Positions 13,057 through 24,401 of a stretch of DNA of 64,000 nucleotides are shown piece after piece. The notes beneath the pieces were generated by a model. The model made no database searches. It saw nothing but the letters and a program-made list of their open reading frames with translations, and was not told the DNA's origin. The stretch is from Petrosia ficiformis (taxonomy: Eukaryota; Porifera; Demospongiae; Haplosclerida; Petrosiidae). The position numbers and the translations under genes were made by a program. Where the stretch lies: contig OX345643.1 in the NCBI GenBank assembly GCA_947044365.1, positions 946,001 through 1,010,000 of the forward strand, written 5' to 3'. Within the stretch, counting starts at the first letter, position 1. The number at the start of each line of letters is the position of its first letter.

Positions 13057-16000
13057 CACCACTCATTAGAGTGTATAGTTAATACACTGAAAAATAATGC
13101 ATTATTTTGACCTTTAGGACGTTTTCATTGCAATTTTATTTCCTGAGACTTGCCAATTTGTTTTTTCTTTGGTAGGTAATATTTACAAGTATACTGTATA
13201 GTATCTATTATTATTGACTAGTAGATGAAGTACATGCCATGAAATAGCACAGTAACAAAATAATACAATGTATATAATTATAATTATAATTATAATTATA
13301 TGTATAACTATAATGTATACATAAATATAAATATATATATATGTATATAGCATAGTATTAGGTACAACCTGTGATGTGTTATTATCATTCTCCCAATCTA
13401 TCATCTATACTTCTATTATAAGTACATTCTAGAGTAATTAGTATGTACATGACTTTGTATAATACACCAGCTATACTCATTATATATCATTGTAAAAATG
13501 AATTACAATTGGTTATTTTAACAGAGCAGTATAGTTACCTCGTTTGCATGCTTACATACTGGCTCTTTTTAAAATATAAAGTTATGTCTAGTTATATAAT
13601 TATTGTTATATTTAAAGTAAAAAGGATCAGGTCATGCAATCATGAATATGCATAATCAGCAATACATTCACTGTAAAAAGTAATAGGTTATTTTAACATT
13701 CAGTTGGTTACAGGAGTTTCAATGCAACTTTATTTTCCTCCATGCTGATTTATTTTTCCTGCTAAGTATTATTTACAAGTCACAGTTCATTTGATCTTGA
13801 TCTGTATTGACTAGTACATGTCATAATAAGGCATATGGTAACAAACATATTATCACTGTAAAAATTAATTTGTTATTTAGTTGTTACCTCAGTTGCATGT
13901 ACATTCATACATAATATATAGTTAGAAACTTGAAATACGAGGATAATTAACATTTTGTCTGGTTATAAATAATATAGCTATATATATATATATATATAAT
14001 AAAAAGAAATGTTATGACTACAGTCATGATTGTACATTCTACATGCGGTAGTAGGGTGTATATTGGTACATACATTCTGATTGCATGACTATATAGTCAA
14101 TGTAGTTTTACTATAACAAATTGTTCCTCCTATGTATGATATCTCATTTGTTATCAATAACAGCCTCTTTATATGGTAGTAGGGTGTATATTGGTATGTA
14201 CATTCCTGACTGCATGATTAGTGATAACAATTTTTTTACTATAACCAATAATTTGAAACAAATCATTTCTTCCTATGCATAGTATCTCATTTTGAAGTTA
14301 TCAATAACAGCTTCTTATTATGGTAGTAGGGTGTATAATTATATATGCATTTATGACTGTAGTCATAACATTCCTTTTTACCCTACACCTATATTATAAC
14401 CAGATAAAATGTTAATTATCCTTGTATTTAATGTTTCTAACTATATATTGGAAATGTAAGTGGAACTGAGGTAACAACAGGTCTGAATGTAGCTATATAC
14501 GTAAGCATAGTATTATTGGTGCAACCTGTAGTTTATTATTAGAATTCAAATCATAACATCTGCAAAAACAACAGATATTACTAGCTCATTCCAGACTAAT
14601 TAAATTTGTACATGAATTTGTACTTATATATAGCAAATAACATATGATGTACTCCCACAAATATTTGAAAATTCAGCCACATTGTATTGTTTTTGTTACC
14701 ATTCTTTATTATGTACTTTATATACAAGTTATTATAGATCAAAATCAAAAGAAATAAATTACTACTTGTAAACATTACCTAGCTAGACAAAAAAAGCAGC
14801 ATTGATTTATTATATAGTCTCAGGAGAAATTGAAACTCATGTAACCAAATGAGGGTTAAAATAACCCATTCATTTTTACAGTGAACTTGTTATTATTACT
14901 TCCGCTATATAGCATCAATCTATTGCTGCTGTCCATTTACCTATAATCCTCTTATTCCCTTCAGTCTCATCAATGAGTTCAATTAACTCTACATCAGAAA
15001 CACAGGAAGGTACGGTCTTGTATTTTCTAAATATTTCCTCATGAAACGTAGTTACCTACTCGTCGACAAACATGTCATTGAAACTAAATGCGCAAAGAGT
15101 TACTACATATTAACATTACAATTAATATTTTGGACTAAATACAATTCAAGCATGTGTCATCATAATAATATGGAGAACTGATTGTAGTGCAAATTAATGT
15201 AACACTATAGTGATTGAAGTTATATAATAATCATTGCATTTTGATCAATTCTTACAAAGGATTTCCTGTACAGTTGGAATTAATAGCTGGAGTTGGAACA
15301 GGTCTTCTTCTGTTGTCTATTATTATATTTATTATTATACTGATAATAGTATTAATAGTGAAGCATAGGAAAAGGACAACACATAGGAACTCCAGTAAAG
15401 GTATATAATTATAATATAAAGTAATGTCACTACTAGAATAGCACATACACACATGCAAACACATATAATTAATGATTTTTGTGTTTGTATATAAATGTCA
15501 GTATACTATAATTTAAACAGTATACAGTAAAAAAATACACATTTACTAACATTGTAATCATTAGGTAATTTTCTGATGATGAACAGTTTTTTACTGACAC
15601 TAGTAGTTTTGTGCTATATCATGTCATAGAAATTACTATTATTATAACTATTTCTAACTTCCCACAGATGAACATGTGATCACTGAAGATAATCCATCTT
15701 ATAATATACACACAGTATCAGGTATAGAAACATACATAATGTATTGATAATCAGTGTCAAAGATGATCAATTTTTATACACTTACAGATGAGCATATGCT
15801 CACTTATGATTATCCATCATATGATATTATACACACGGTATCAGGTACATTATTGTATGACACATCAGGTTGAAAATGTTACATAATCTGTCTTAAATCC
15901 CACAGATGAACATGTGACCACTGATGACAATCCATCTTATAATATACACACAGTATCAGGTATAGATAATATATTGATAATTAGTCTCAATGATGATCAA

Positions 16001-16411
16001 TTTTTAACTTCATAGATGAACATGTGATCACTAATGACAATCCATCCTATAATATACACACAACAACAGGTATATACAAATACATATATATCAGGTTTAA
16101 TTCTATGTATGGGATGGGAATCTTCCCTCTAAGCATTGTATCAATTATGTAGATAATTCATTGCCTGGTACACTCACATTCACAAGTATATTGATAATTC
16201 AACTGTTATTTTCATGTAACAGAAGCAATCTCATAGCACCTAATATTCAAAGTATAATTATATTATATTCATGTTATTTCTAAGTTCTAACAGTTTTAAT
16301 ATTCAATTTGAAATTCATATTGCAGGTGAACATTTGGCTACTGATGATGATAATACATACTCATATGTACATGTTTTGGATGAACCTGATGTTGAGGATG
16401 ATTATATATAA
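11804..16411 (+). CDS. Gene D: chimeric receptor, type II ectodomain on type I TM/tail
   Basis: Exons 11804-11861, 12023-12583, 12742-12960, 14965-15009, 15260-15400, 15668-15721, 15788-15844, 15906-15959, 16016-16069, 16326-16411; 442 residues. Residues 1-19 form a signal peptide (MMAPHVCCVWTILCIVCYTG). Residues 20-206 are the single type II ectodomain: QCTSGF, then NFTCEMNISSWIFAAE, ELQIWRAS, MPGDVLGIRIAP and a C-terminal YVPLVTVEFG, an arrangement parallel to the type I domains. A Thr/Ser stalk (207-279) is like those of E and G, but after a 2 kb repeat-filled intron the gene continues with the SETQEG mini-stalk and VQLELIAGVGTG TM exon of type I genes. The tail has NPSY, YPSY, NPSY, NPSY and ends VEDDYI. 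An in-frame ATG at 11962 (MYYLWSLISFLYVPLFFNFL) could give an alternative signal peptide without the first exon, but it is not conserved in E. Confidence 0.8.
12961..14964. repeat. Repeat-filled 2 kb intron of gene D
   Basis: No exon found. It holds a (TA)n run (13009-13052) and several copies of repeat ends of the form CACTGTAAAAATGAATT...GGTTATTTTAAC (near 13490, 13670, 13856, and reversed near 14850-14880). Internal motifs such as GGTAGTAGGGTGTATATTGG are repeated three times at 14050-14330. The same pieces occur in the long intron of gene F (24950-25620), partly in the opposite orientation. Confidence 0.65.
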
Positions 16412-17529
16412 CAAGATTTTATTCTTTCATCATTACTCATTTCTTCCATTATAATATAGCAACTGTTTTAGTAAACAATACCATTCATTTTTATTATAAT
16501 TATGCACTCCATATGTTGTTGCTACCAACTATCTATTTTAGTGCACATATAAATATGATAAAGTATTAGTTAATGGCACCAAACGAAATCATAACACATA
16601 CATAATGTTATATAATATTATGCAAATGTACAATGAACCAGAGGCTTGCAACAGAACTATACTTCAGTAGTGATTTTTCTTTGATTTCTATTTCGTTGAT
16701 TAATTCTTGTCCATCCACTGTTCAACAGAACCACCCTGAACACCCCTCCTCCCCTTTGCCAGCTTGCTAACAAGGATTAGCAGTTACATAGCTACAGACC
16801 ACTAAACAATACACTGACAATGTTTGTGAAGAAACTTTTAATGAGATTATTTATAACCTTATGACAGCATGTACCTTAAACAAATGCAATAAGTAAACAG
16901 ATTAATGAGGAAATATGGAAATTTATAATGCATTGTGTATAATTCAATCATGATCAGTTTATTTACTATTTATGTATGTATGTATGTATGTATGTATGTA
17001 TGTATGTATGTATGTATGTATGTATGTATGTATGTGTGTATGTATGTATGTATGTATGTATGTATGTATGTATGTATGTGTGTATGTATGTATGTATGTA
17101 TGCATGTGTGTATGTATGTATGTATGTATGTGTGTATGTATGTATGTATGTATGTATGTATGTATGTATGTATGTATGTATGTATGTATGTATGTATGTA
17201 TGTATGTATGTATATATGTATGCATGTATGTGTATAATGTATATACATATATATGTATTTACATTATACATAGACATGTATAATTATGTATGCATTTATG
17301 TGAGTATGGAAACTCCATTAATATTCTTGCACGCTGACAGACGAGACCAGTATATAATTATGTCGAACAATTTATGAAAATCTAGTTGTAGTACTCCAAG
17401 ACCATTGTCGGTAAATATTTAAGTAGGTAAATACATGTGTAAGTACTTCCTTTCTAGGATCTAATTATAAATTCACTGACACAGTACACAATTATCTGTC
17501 TCACCTACTATAGTGGTGTACCAGTACTG
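16412..17529. other. Intergenic region between genes D and E
   Basis: No coding frame supported. Contains a polymorphism-prone (TATG)n array (16972-17250) and the presumed promoter of gene E (17430-17529), almost identical to that of gene D: TACTTCCTTTCTAG, CACTGACACAGTACACAAT and CTATAGTGGTGTACCAGTA just before the ATG. Confidence 0.65.
16972..17250. repeat. (TATG)n microsatellite
   Basis: About 260 nt of TATG units with occasional TGTG and GCATG interruptions. All open frames across it, on both strands, are repeat artefacts. Confidence 0.95.
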
Positions 17530-20290
17530 ATGATGGCTCCACATGTATGTTGTGTCTGGACCATACTTTGTATTGTGTGCTTTACAGGTATAAGTGTAAT
17601 ATGAATACTAAAATAAAGAGAGAGACAGAGACAGACAGAGAGACAGACAGAGCAGAGTATTTATTCCAATAATTTTTATTATCTTTAGTCTCTCATTTTA
17701 TTTCTCTATGTCCCACTCTTCTTCAACTTTGTAGTGCCTAATACAGTTTCTGGTCAATATACTACTGGATTTCCTGAGAAAAATACTATCAAATCTCCTC
17801 CATCATCAGTACCTATCTATGATAGACAGTTTGTATTTTATTCCATTAACTTCACATGTGAAATGAACATCTCCAGTTGGATATTTGCAGCTGAAATTAA
17901 CACACAGCCAGCACCACCTACGACCGAGAGAATAAACCTTGAACTCCAGATCTGGAGAGCAAGTCCTTTTTTTCGTGATTTACAACTTATTAGACAAAGT
18001 ACAGTAGGCATATCTGAAGATCCAGAACCTATTTCAGGATCATTATATAGATACACACCAAATGATTCAGTAACAGTCATGCCTGGTGATGTATTGGGTA
18101 TACGTATTGCACCTACATTCGGTGATCCAGTAACTACATACGCCCCTTTGTTCATTGATGTTGGTACTGGAAATACTGCTGAATATTATGTTGAGGAGTT
18201 TCAAACAACTGAACGTATACTTATACCAACACTTGAAAATCCAAGCATTGCAGGCAGGATTGGTGATCAGTATATTCCACTGGTCACAGTTGAATTTGGT
18301 ATGCTAAATATTTGTCACTTATCTCCATTTATCCAGTCATACCTATTGTCTATTTACCTATATCTATCCACCTGTCTGTCCATTCACTTATCATTAAATT
18401 ATTCCACAGGATTTCCAAACTTAACATCATTTCTTGTTCTGCCGCTCACAAATACCCGATCACCCTCACCCTCACCCTCCTCCCCTCCTGCCTCTCGTCC
18501 CTCTTTCTCTCCTTTCTTCTCTCCCTCCTTCTCTCCCTCCTTCTCTCTCTCCTTCTCTCCCTTCTTCTCTCCCTCCTTCTCTCCTTTCTTCTATCTCTCC
18601 TCTTCTATTCCTCCTATGTCCATCTCATTAATAACTACACAAATGACAACTGAATCATCAGAAACTAATACTATGATAGACACTACACTAATCCCGTCCT
18701 CTACGTCCCTTACATCTCTTGCTACCAGTAATACAGATACATTGTCAACTCTTACAACCACCTTCATACAATCTGTTGCAATGTCAACAAAGATTGCAAC
18801 TGTATTCACTTCACATGGTATTGAAAATTATCAAATTATGTCTAGTCAGAGTAATCATTATTTTTCTGTCTCACTGCAGTGTGCATTATATTACTATATT
18901 TCTTTAACTCTCTAATAATACAGGCACTTTAAACCCTACATCTTCAATTGTTCTATCAACTTCAAACACTTCATCTCTTTCAGTGATTGAGTTTGTGGGT
19001 ATAGCAAGCCTTGTATTGATAATGGTTATCATAATTAGTTTAGTGATCGTATTGCTTCTGTTTGCTCTTAGAACAAGAAGGAACACAATTATGAATGTGA
19101 CACCAAATGTAATAAATGATAGAGATTCAGGTCAGTGCATATATAATATTAAAATTATAAAATATATTAATGGAAACCTACACAGTGAATTCAAACTAGT
19201 TTAACCTATACCTATATTTGATTAGTTATAGCACGCCTTGTTTTATAACGTATTTAGATTTCTAATAAGAATATGCTTGCACTTTAATTCTGTAGAATAT
19301 GAACAAAGAATCTTGATATGGTGTGTGTAATAGCTATCACTCCTATGTACATCTAATATATATATAACCTCATTACCCTCGCCGCGAAGCGTAAGGCGGA
19401 AGGGTATGGTATAATTACACATACACTCAATATAGTTTCAACAATAATAATCGAGTCTCATCTTTACTTCATCTCCTCTTGACTAGTTTTCTCCTGATGT
19501 TCGTAAAGTTGTTTTGTTCATTCTCAATTTGCATACAAATTGTGATGGACTGATAAACATTGACTATATACACAGTCACAACAACAATATTTGTCACAAG
19601 TGGTAAAGTAAAATATTCATATATTTACAGATGATGATGAGATCCTTGATGATAATCCAGCCTATCAGTTACACACAATATCAAGTATGAATACCACAAA
19701 CGCAAATGTACACTTGTAACTATAGCAATTAGTATGTCATAATTAAATCATCTTACTGTATCAGGTATAAAGAAACATTGTAATGCTATTAACACTTCAT
19801 CATTTCTTAATCTCACAGATGAAAATATAATTTTTGATGATAATCCATCATATAATACACACACAGTATCAGGTATAGACAATAATTATTATACATAACA
19901 TATTGATAATTAGTCTCAGTGATAATCAATTTTTAATCTCATAGATGAAAATGTGACCACTAATGGTAATCCATCCTATAATATACACACATCAACAGGT
20001 ATAGACAATATATATATATCAGGGTTCTATCTGTGGGCCGGTATGGAATAGGAATCTTCTCTCAGGGCCTGGTGCATCCACATTCAGAACATTGTTTTTT
20101 ATGCAATTTCACTATATTTTTCATCTACAATTTGTAGCTAGGACAACTATGATGATACTAGTTCTAACATTTTAAAAATTTAAATTGAATACACTACTTT
20201 ACAGGTGAACATTTGACTACTGATGATGATAATACATACTCATATGTACATGTTTTGGATCAACCTGATGTTGAGTATGATTATATATAA
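17530..20290 (+). CDS. Gene E: type II receptor with NPxY tail
   Basis: Exons 17530-17587, 17735-18298, 18410-18817, 18924-19130, 19631-19684, 19819-19872, 19945-19998, 20205-20290; 494 residues, introns phase 1. Signal peptide 1-19 is almost the same as in D. Ectodomain 20-207 has the two family cysteines (QYTTGF replaces the first one by Tyr; FTCEM keeps the second), ELQIWRAS, VMPGDVLGIRIAP and YIPLVTVEFG. The loss of the first Cys would break the expected disulfide. Stalk 208-343 is enlarged by a CT-rich repeat encoding FSPSFSPFF units. The TM exon (344-412) is the type II version: SVIEFVGIASLVLIMVIII, ending LRTRRN. The tail has NPAYQ, NPSYN and NPSYN units and ends YSYVHVLDQP...YDYI. Confidence 0.85.
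18465..18605 (+). repeat. Coding CT-rich microsatellite in the stalk of gene E
   Basis: Imperfect TCTCCCTCCTTC units translate as repeated SFSPSFSPFF and lengthen the stalk by roughly 45 residues compared with D and G. All three frames are open over most of it, and the length is in frame in this copy. Confidence 0.85.
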
Positions 20291-22345
20291 CAAGATTTTA
20301 CTCTTTTATCGTTACTATTATGATATAACAATTGTTTTAGTAAACAATTATATATACTTCATTTTAATAATATAACATTTCAAACAAATGAAAGAACATA
20401 CATATACACACAAACAAGAGATTTCAACTCATGTTCATCACTTGTAATCCCTACATAGAGAGTACTATTGTACTCTCTGTTACTAAGTATAGATTTTTAT
20501 ACAATCAGATTCCAAGGATAATGCAGACTACTGTAGCGTGCACTGCAATAAACCATAATAATATTTAATATAAGAAAGATGAGTGTAATATGATATACGT
20601 ATCTACATGTATATCATTTATGATTATTCTATTTATTAACTACTTCCATTTATGTACATGTGGTCACATTACAATTATGATGGCTCAATTTGGAAATGTT
20701 GGAACTTTCGAAAGTAGCAGAAAAGACTGGATGGACACTATACATAGAGACAGGATTACTTCTTTCTCAGGCTAATGGAATAACTGGTGCTTACAGGAAG
20801 TGAGCTATATTCCCGACTACCTTAGCTCCAGGGACTCTAAGGGTCTAATTACTCCAGGCAAAGACAGGAGATTTGTCATACGGAGCTAGTTGCATCAATG
20901 CAGTTGTAGTTCTGTACTACTGGGATCCTCTTCCCCATATGTTTCTGCATCTAATTCCTCCATTTGCCTTTCGTACAGTACTGCATTTGGCTTCAATGCA
21001 TCTATACAACGACTTTAGTATTTGTTGGTCGAAGTGCACTACTCCTATTTGCGTCCTTTCATACAGTGCTTAAAAACTTGTAAACTCTCCTTTTTCACAT
21101 ATGTATGTTTCTGCATTTAATTTATACATCGACTTTACAACATGACTTTCCATTAGCCTTGATTTTGAGTACATAACTCCAATTGGAGATACATTCAACT
21201 CTTAAGCATTTTTTTTACGACATCTAGTTTCCAGTTGTAAGCTTCCATATGTGCCTACATTTAAGGTTATACACCCATCGATAGATGACTGGGACTGCAA
21301 CTGTATATAAATACAAGAAACCAATATATGAAATGATGATACAATGCTAGTGAGATCAAGTGTATACATAATCATTTTTAATAATAACCTCACAGGCATC
21401 CAGAGACATCATCTCGTTCTACATTCATTGATCTGGTCTGTGATCTTTCTCAACCTGCTTTTAGACTACTCCATACAGAGACATACAGTTGTCTTGGAGC
21501 ACAACTTGATACAGCTCATAACCTGTACTCTGAATTACAAAGACAGTATATGGCATGAACACAAATTTTTAAATTGTTCTTTCATGTTATATATATTATG
21601 ACAAAAGTACTTTAACGAATGCACTCATAGTGCAGAACTATACTGACAAGAAAATAATTGCAGACAATACTTGACTGTATTATAATTATAATATAAATTA
21701 TATAATTATACAATTATACACACACACACACACATATATATACGTGTGTTGCAACTTACACTCCAGTCCTAGAGTAGTCTACATAATTAACAATCATGTG
21801 CGCGCACGAAATGACGTGGGTGGAGCTAGAAAGTGGTTAGATATATCTCTTTATAACAGCAAGGTTTTTTAAAAAGCCTATCTTTTATTTTTATTTTTGT
21901 ATTCAGGTCGGTTGCTCGATTGAAGTGTGTGTGTGTGTGTGTGTTGTTAGTTGTCCAGATATTTTGGGAATACACAGACAGACATATTACAGTAACACTC
22001 ACCTCCGCCTAGGGTTAAGGTTGTAGTCTTTTCCGTGGGCGGATGCTACTCCAGCTTCTTGCTGCATACAATCTGGTTCCATTCTGTATTTTTTGGAAGC
22101 CACACCCATCCGTTTTGTACTTATTGTGATTACAAAAATGGACATTTTATATATGTTTTATCAATTCCAGGACCCTATAAAGGTGATTAGAAGATATGAA
22201 GGTTGCCATTACACCAGGTTAGAGTCATATTATATAATATTCTATTTTGAAACTGATTGGAGTCGCATCCGCCCACTCCCTAGTACCACCTTAATTATAT
22301 ATATACATAGTCTAGTATCCACGCAAAGATAGTTAGCAAGCTACC
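20291..22345. other. Intergenic region between genes E and F
   Basis: The first 380 nt (20291-20677) are nearly identical to the 3' flank of gene F (27546-27930). Then comes a decayed retroelement fragment (20680-20895) and repeat-like sequence with GTACTGCATTTGGCTTC blocks. Near 21150-21235 the minus strand resembles the stretch upstream of the minus-strand frame at 29427-29783. A CA/TA microsatellite lies at 21719-21745. No host gene is supported; short frames at 20873, 21344 and 22093 have no paralogue. Confidence 0.6.
20680..20895 (+). pseudogene. Decayed gag-like retrotransposon fragment
   Basis: The start MAQFGNVGTFESSRKDWMD resembles the first residues of gag-like proteins of gypsy-type LTR retrotransposons (pattern M-A-x-F/Y-G-x-V-G-x-F...DW). 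The frame is lost after about 30 residues, and further matching pieces (LTPGTLR-like, KTGDLSYGA) appear in other frames, so several indels have accumulated. It interrupts a 3'-flank sequence that continues unbroken after gene F. No LTRs or pol region were seen. Confidence 0.45.
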
Positions 22346-24355
22346 ATGAAATTGTTTTTCCTTCTTTCTACGTATTTAGTTATCAGTGACTGGATTCTAT
22401 CAGGTCAGTAATGTGTCACTTGAAACGTAGGTAATATACCTGACTCGATGTTTTTTTTTTCATTGTACAGGAGAATCATGTACTAAAGGATTTATGGATT
22501 ATGATTTCCTGGTACAAAAAGCTAATCAGATTGCTACTGAGTTTTTAGATATATTTGGCGAGGGTGATCTTTCTGATAATCGACTCGGAAGTGACACAGA
22601 TTGGATTATGCCTAGTCTGGAGTTCACTTGTTCTGGAACTATTACTGGTTTTCTCTTAGGTGTGGATGTTAGGACTGAAACTGCCGATAGAGTTGAATAT
22701 CCTACTATCTGGTTGTGGAATAAGACTAATGGAACATCTTACACTCGAGTTGCTGATAGTTCAGTAAAAATTATACTTGGTCCATCTAATTTTAGTACCG
22801 ATGGAGTTTATCAATTCAGTTTAACAACTCCTCTTCAATTCACTGCTAATCAAGTGTTAGGAATATATCAGCCTCATGAAGATGATAGTGTAGTTAGATT
22901 TTATTATCAAAATTATAATGGTCAGGATATTTATGAAACGGGAGAGGATGATGAGTATACACTTGATAATGGAAACATACAAACAAACAGGAGACCTATT
23001 ATTTATCCTGAAACAAGTAAGCAAATTGATAACCATTCAGTCAATTTTATTATTGTCATAAGTACTTGTCCTATTATGTTGTATTAAATTTCAAACATAT
23101 CACTTCTCAGGTGCCGTTCAATGTATTAATGGATTTATAGAGTCTTCAGATGAAACCAAATCACTAGCAAAAGAGATCACAATTGTGATAGGATATAGTG
23201 AAATAGAAAGATTCTTTCCGGATATTGGTTTCACATGTGATGGTAATATCACGCAGATAATAATAGGAGCACGAGACTACTCACAATCACAATTACCACA
23301 AATCCGTTTCTGGAGACTATCAGATGGAGGAGAATATGAACAGACAGGATCATCCTATTCATTTGTATATAATGATGCTAATGATCCTTCAACTACTAAC
23401 CTAAGGTGGTATAATCTCTCTCAACCAATACAAGTTCAAAATGGAGATGTGTTAGGAATATATCAACCTGTAAGGTGGGATAGCGACTTCTTCCTACATT
23501 ATCAGTTGTATAGTGGACCATCTAATAATAATGAGAATGGAAATGTGGATGATGATAATAACTATCCACTAGTGTCTGTTATTATCCGTGAGTATAATGA
23601 GATACTATACTGTTTTAGATAATTCTATTTCTATTATTAGATCCTGCAGTGACCACAATAGAGGAGACCACAAGTTTTACATTGGGTTCAACATCAAAGT
23701 CCATTAGTACCACATCAGTACTAATTAGTTCTACATCAAAGTCCAATGATGGTAATAACTATCCACTAGTGTCTGTATTATTTGGTAAGTACTCTGTAAA
23801 AAGTAATGATTATTTTGATCTTCAGTTGGTTACAGGAATTTCAAAGCAATTCTTCTGTTTTTAGCAATGCTGATTTACAAGTACAAATTTCATCTATATT
23901 GACTAGTATAACAAGTGTATATAGAGAAAAAAAATATCCCTATATTTGCTTTGTGATGACTATGTATTAAGCATTGCTGATGGCACTAGTGTCTCTACCT
24001 TTCTGCCAGGTGTACTCCTGGGCATAAGTGTAAGCCTAATTGCAGTCTAAATACACAGATGTCTGATGAACTGACTGAGGTACTCCTTCAAGGTTCTAAA
24101 TGATGACTTCCTCGTGTCTGAAACTCAACAACGTATCATACTTACTTGTTAAAGATTCTTGCATAATATCTATACTGTTTCTCTGCTATATACAACAGTT
24201 ATTAGCAGTTTTACATCCTTTCTGAATCTTCCTGGCTGGTCTGTAGCTCAAACGCACGTTCTTTTACGCTCCACGCCCATTAATTGACCGAGCCCCCGGG
24301 AATGACGCAACTTCCTTAACTACGTATACAATGCATAGTCGCGCAAGTGACACAA

Positions 24356-24401
<46 letters not shown>

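Noticed and set aside
15668..16069. Reading the tail cassettes as classical ITIMs
   Set aside because: In NPSYNIHTV the position +3 from Tyr is His, so Y-x-x-hydrophobic is not met; NPxY is the better description. Only the last exon has YxxV.
20873..21601. Short frames at 20873, 21344 and 22093
   Set aside because: No homologue recognised, no splice support, and they lie in decayed repeat sequence.
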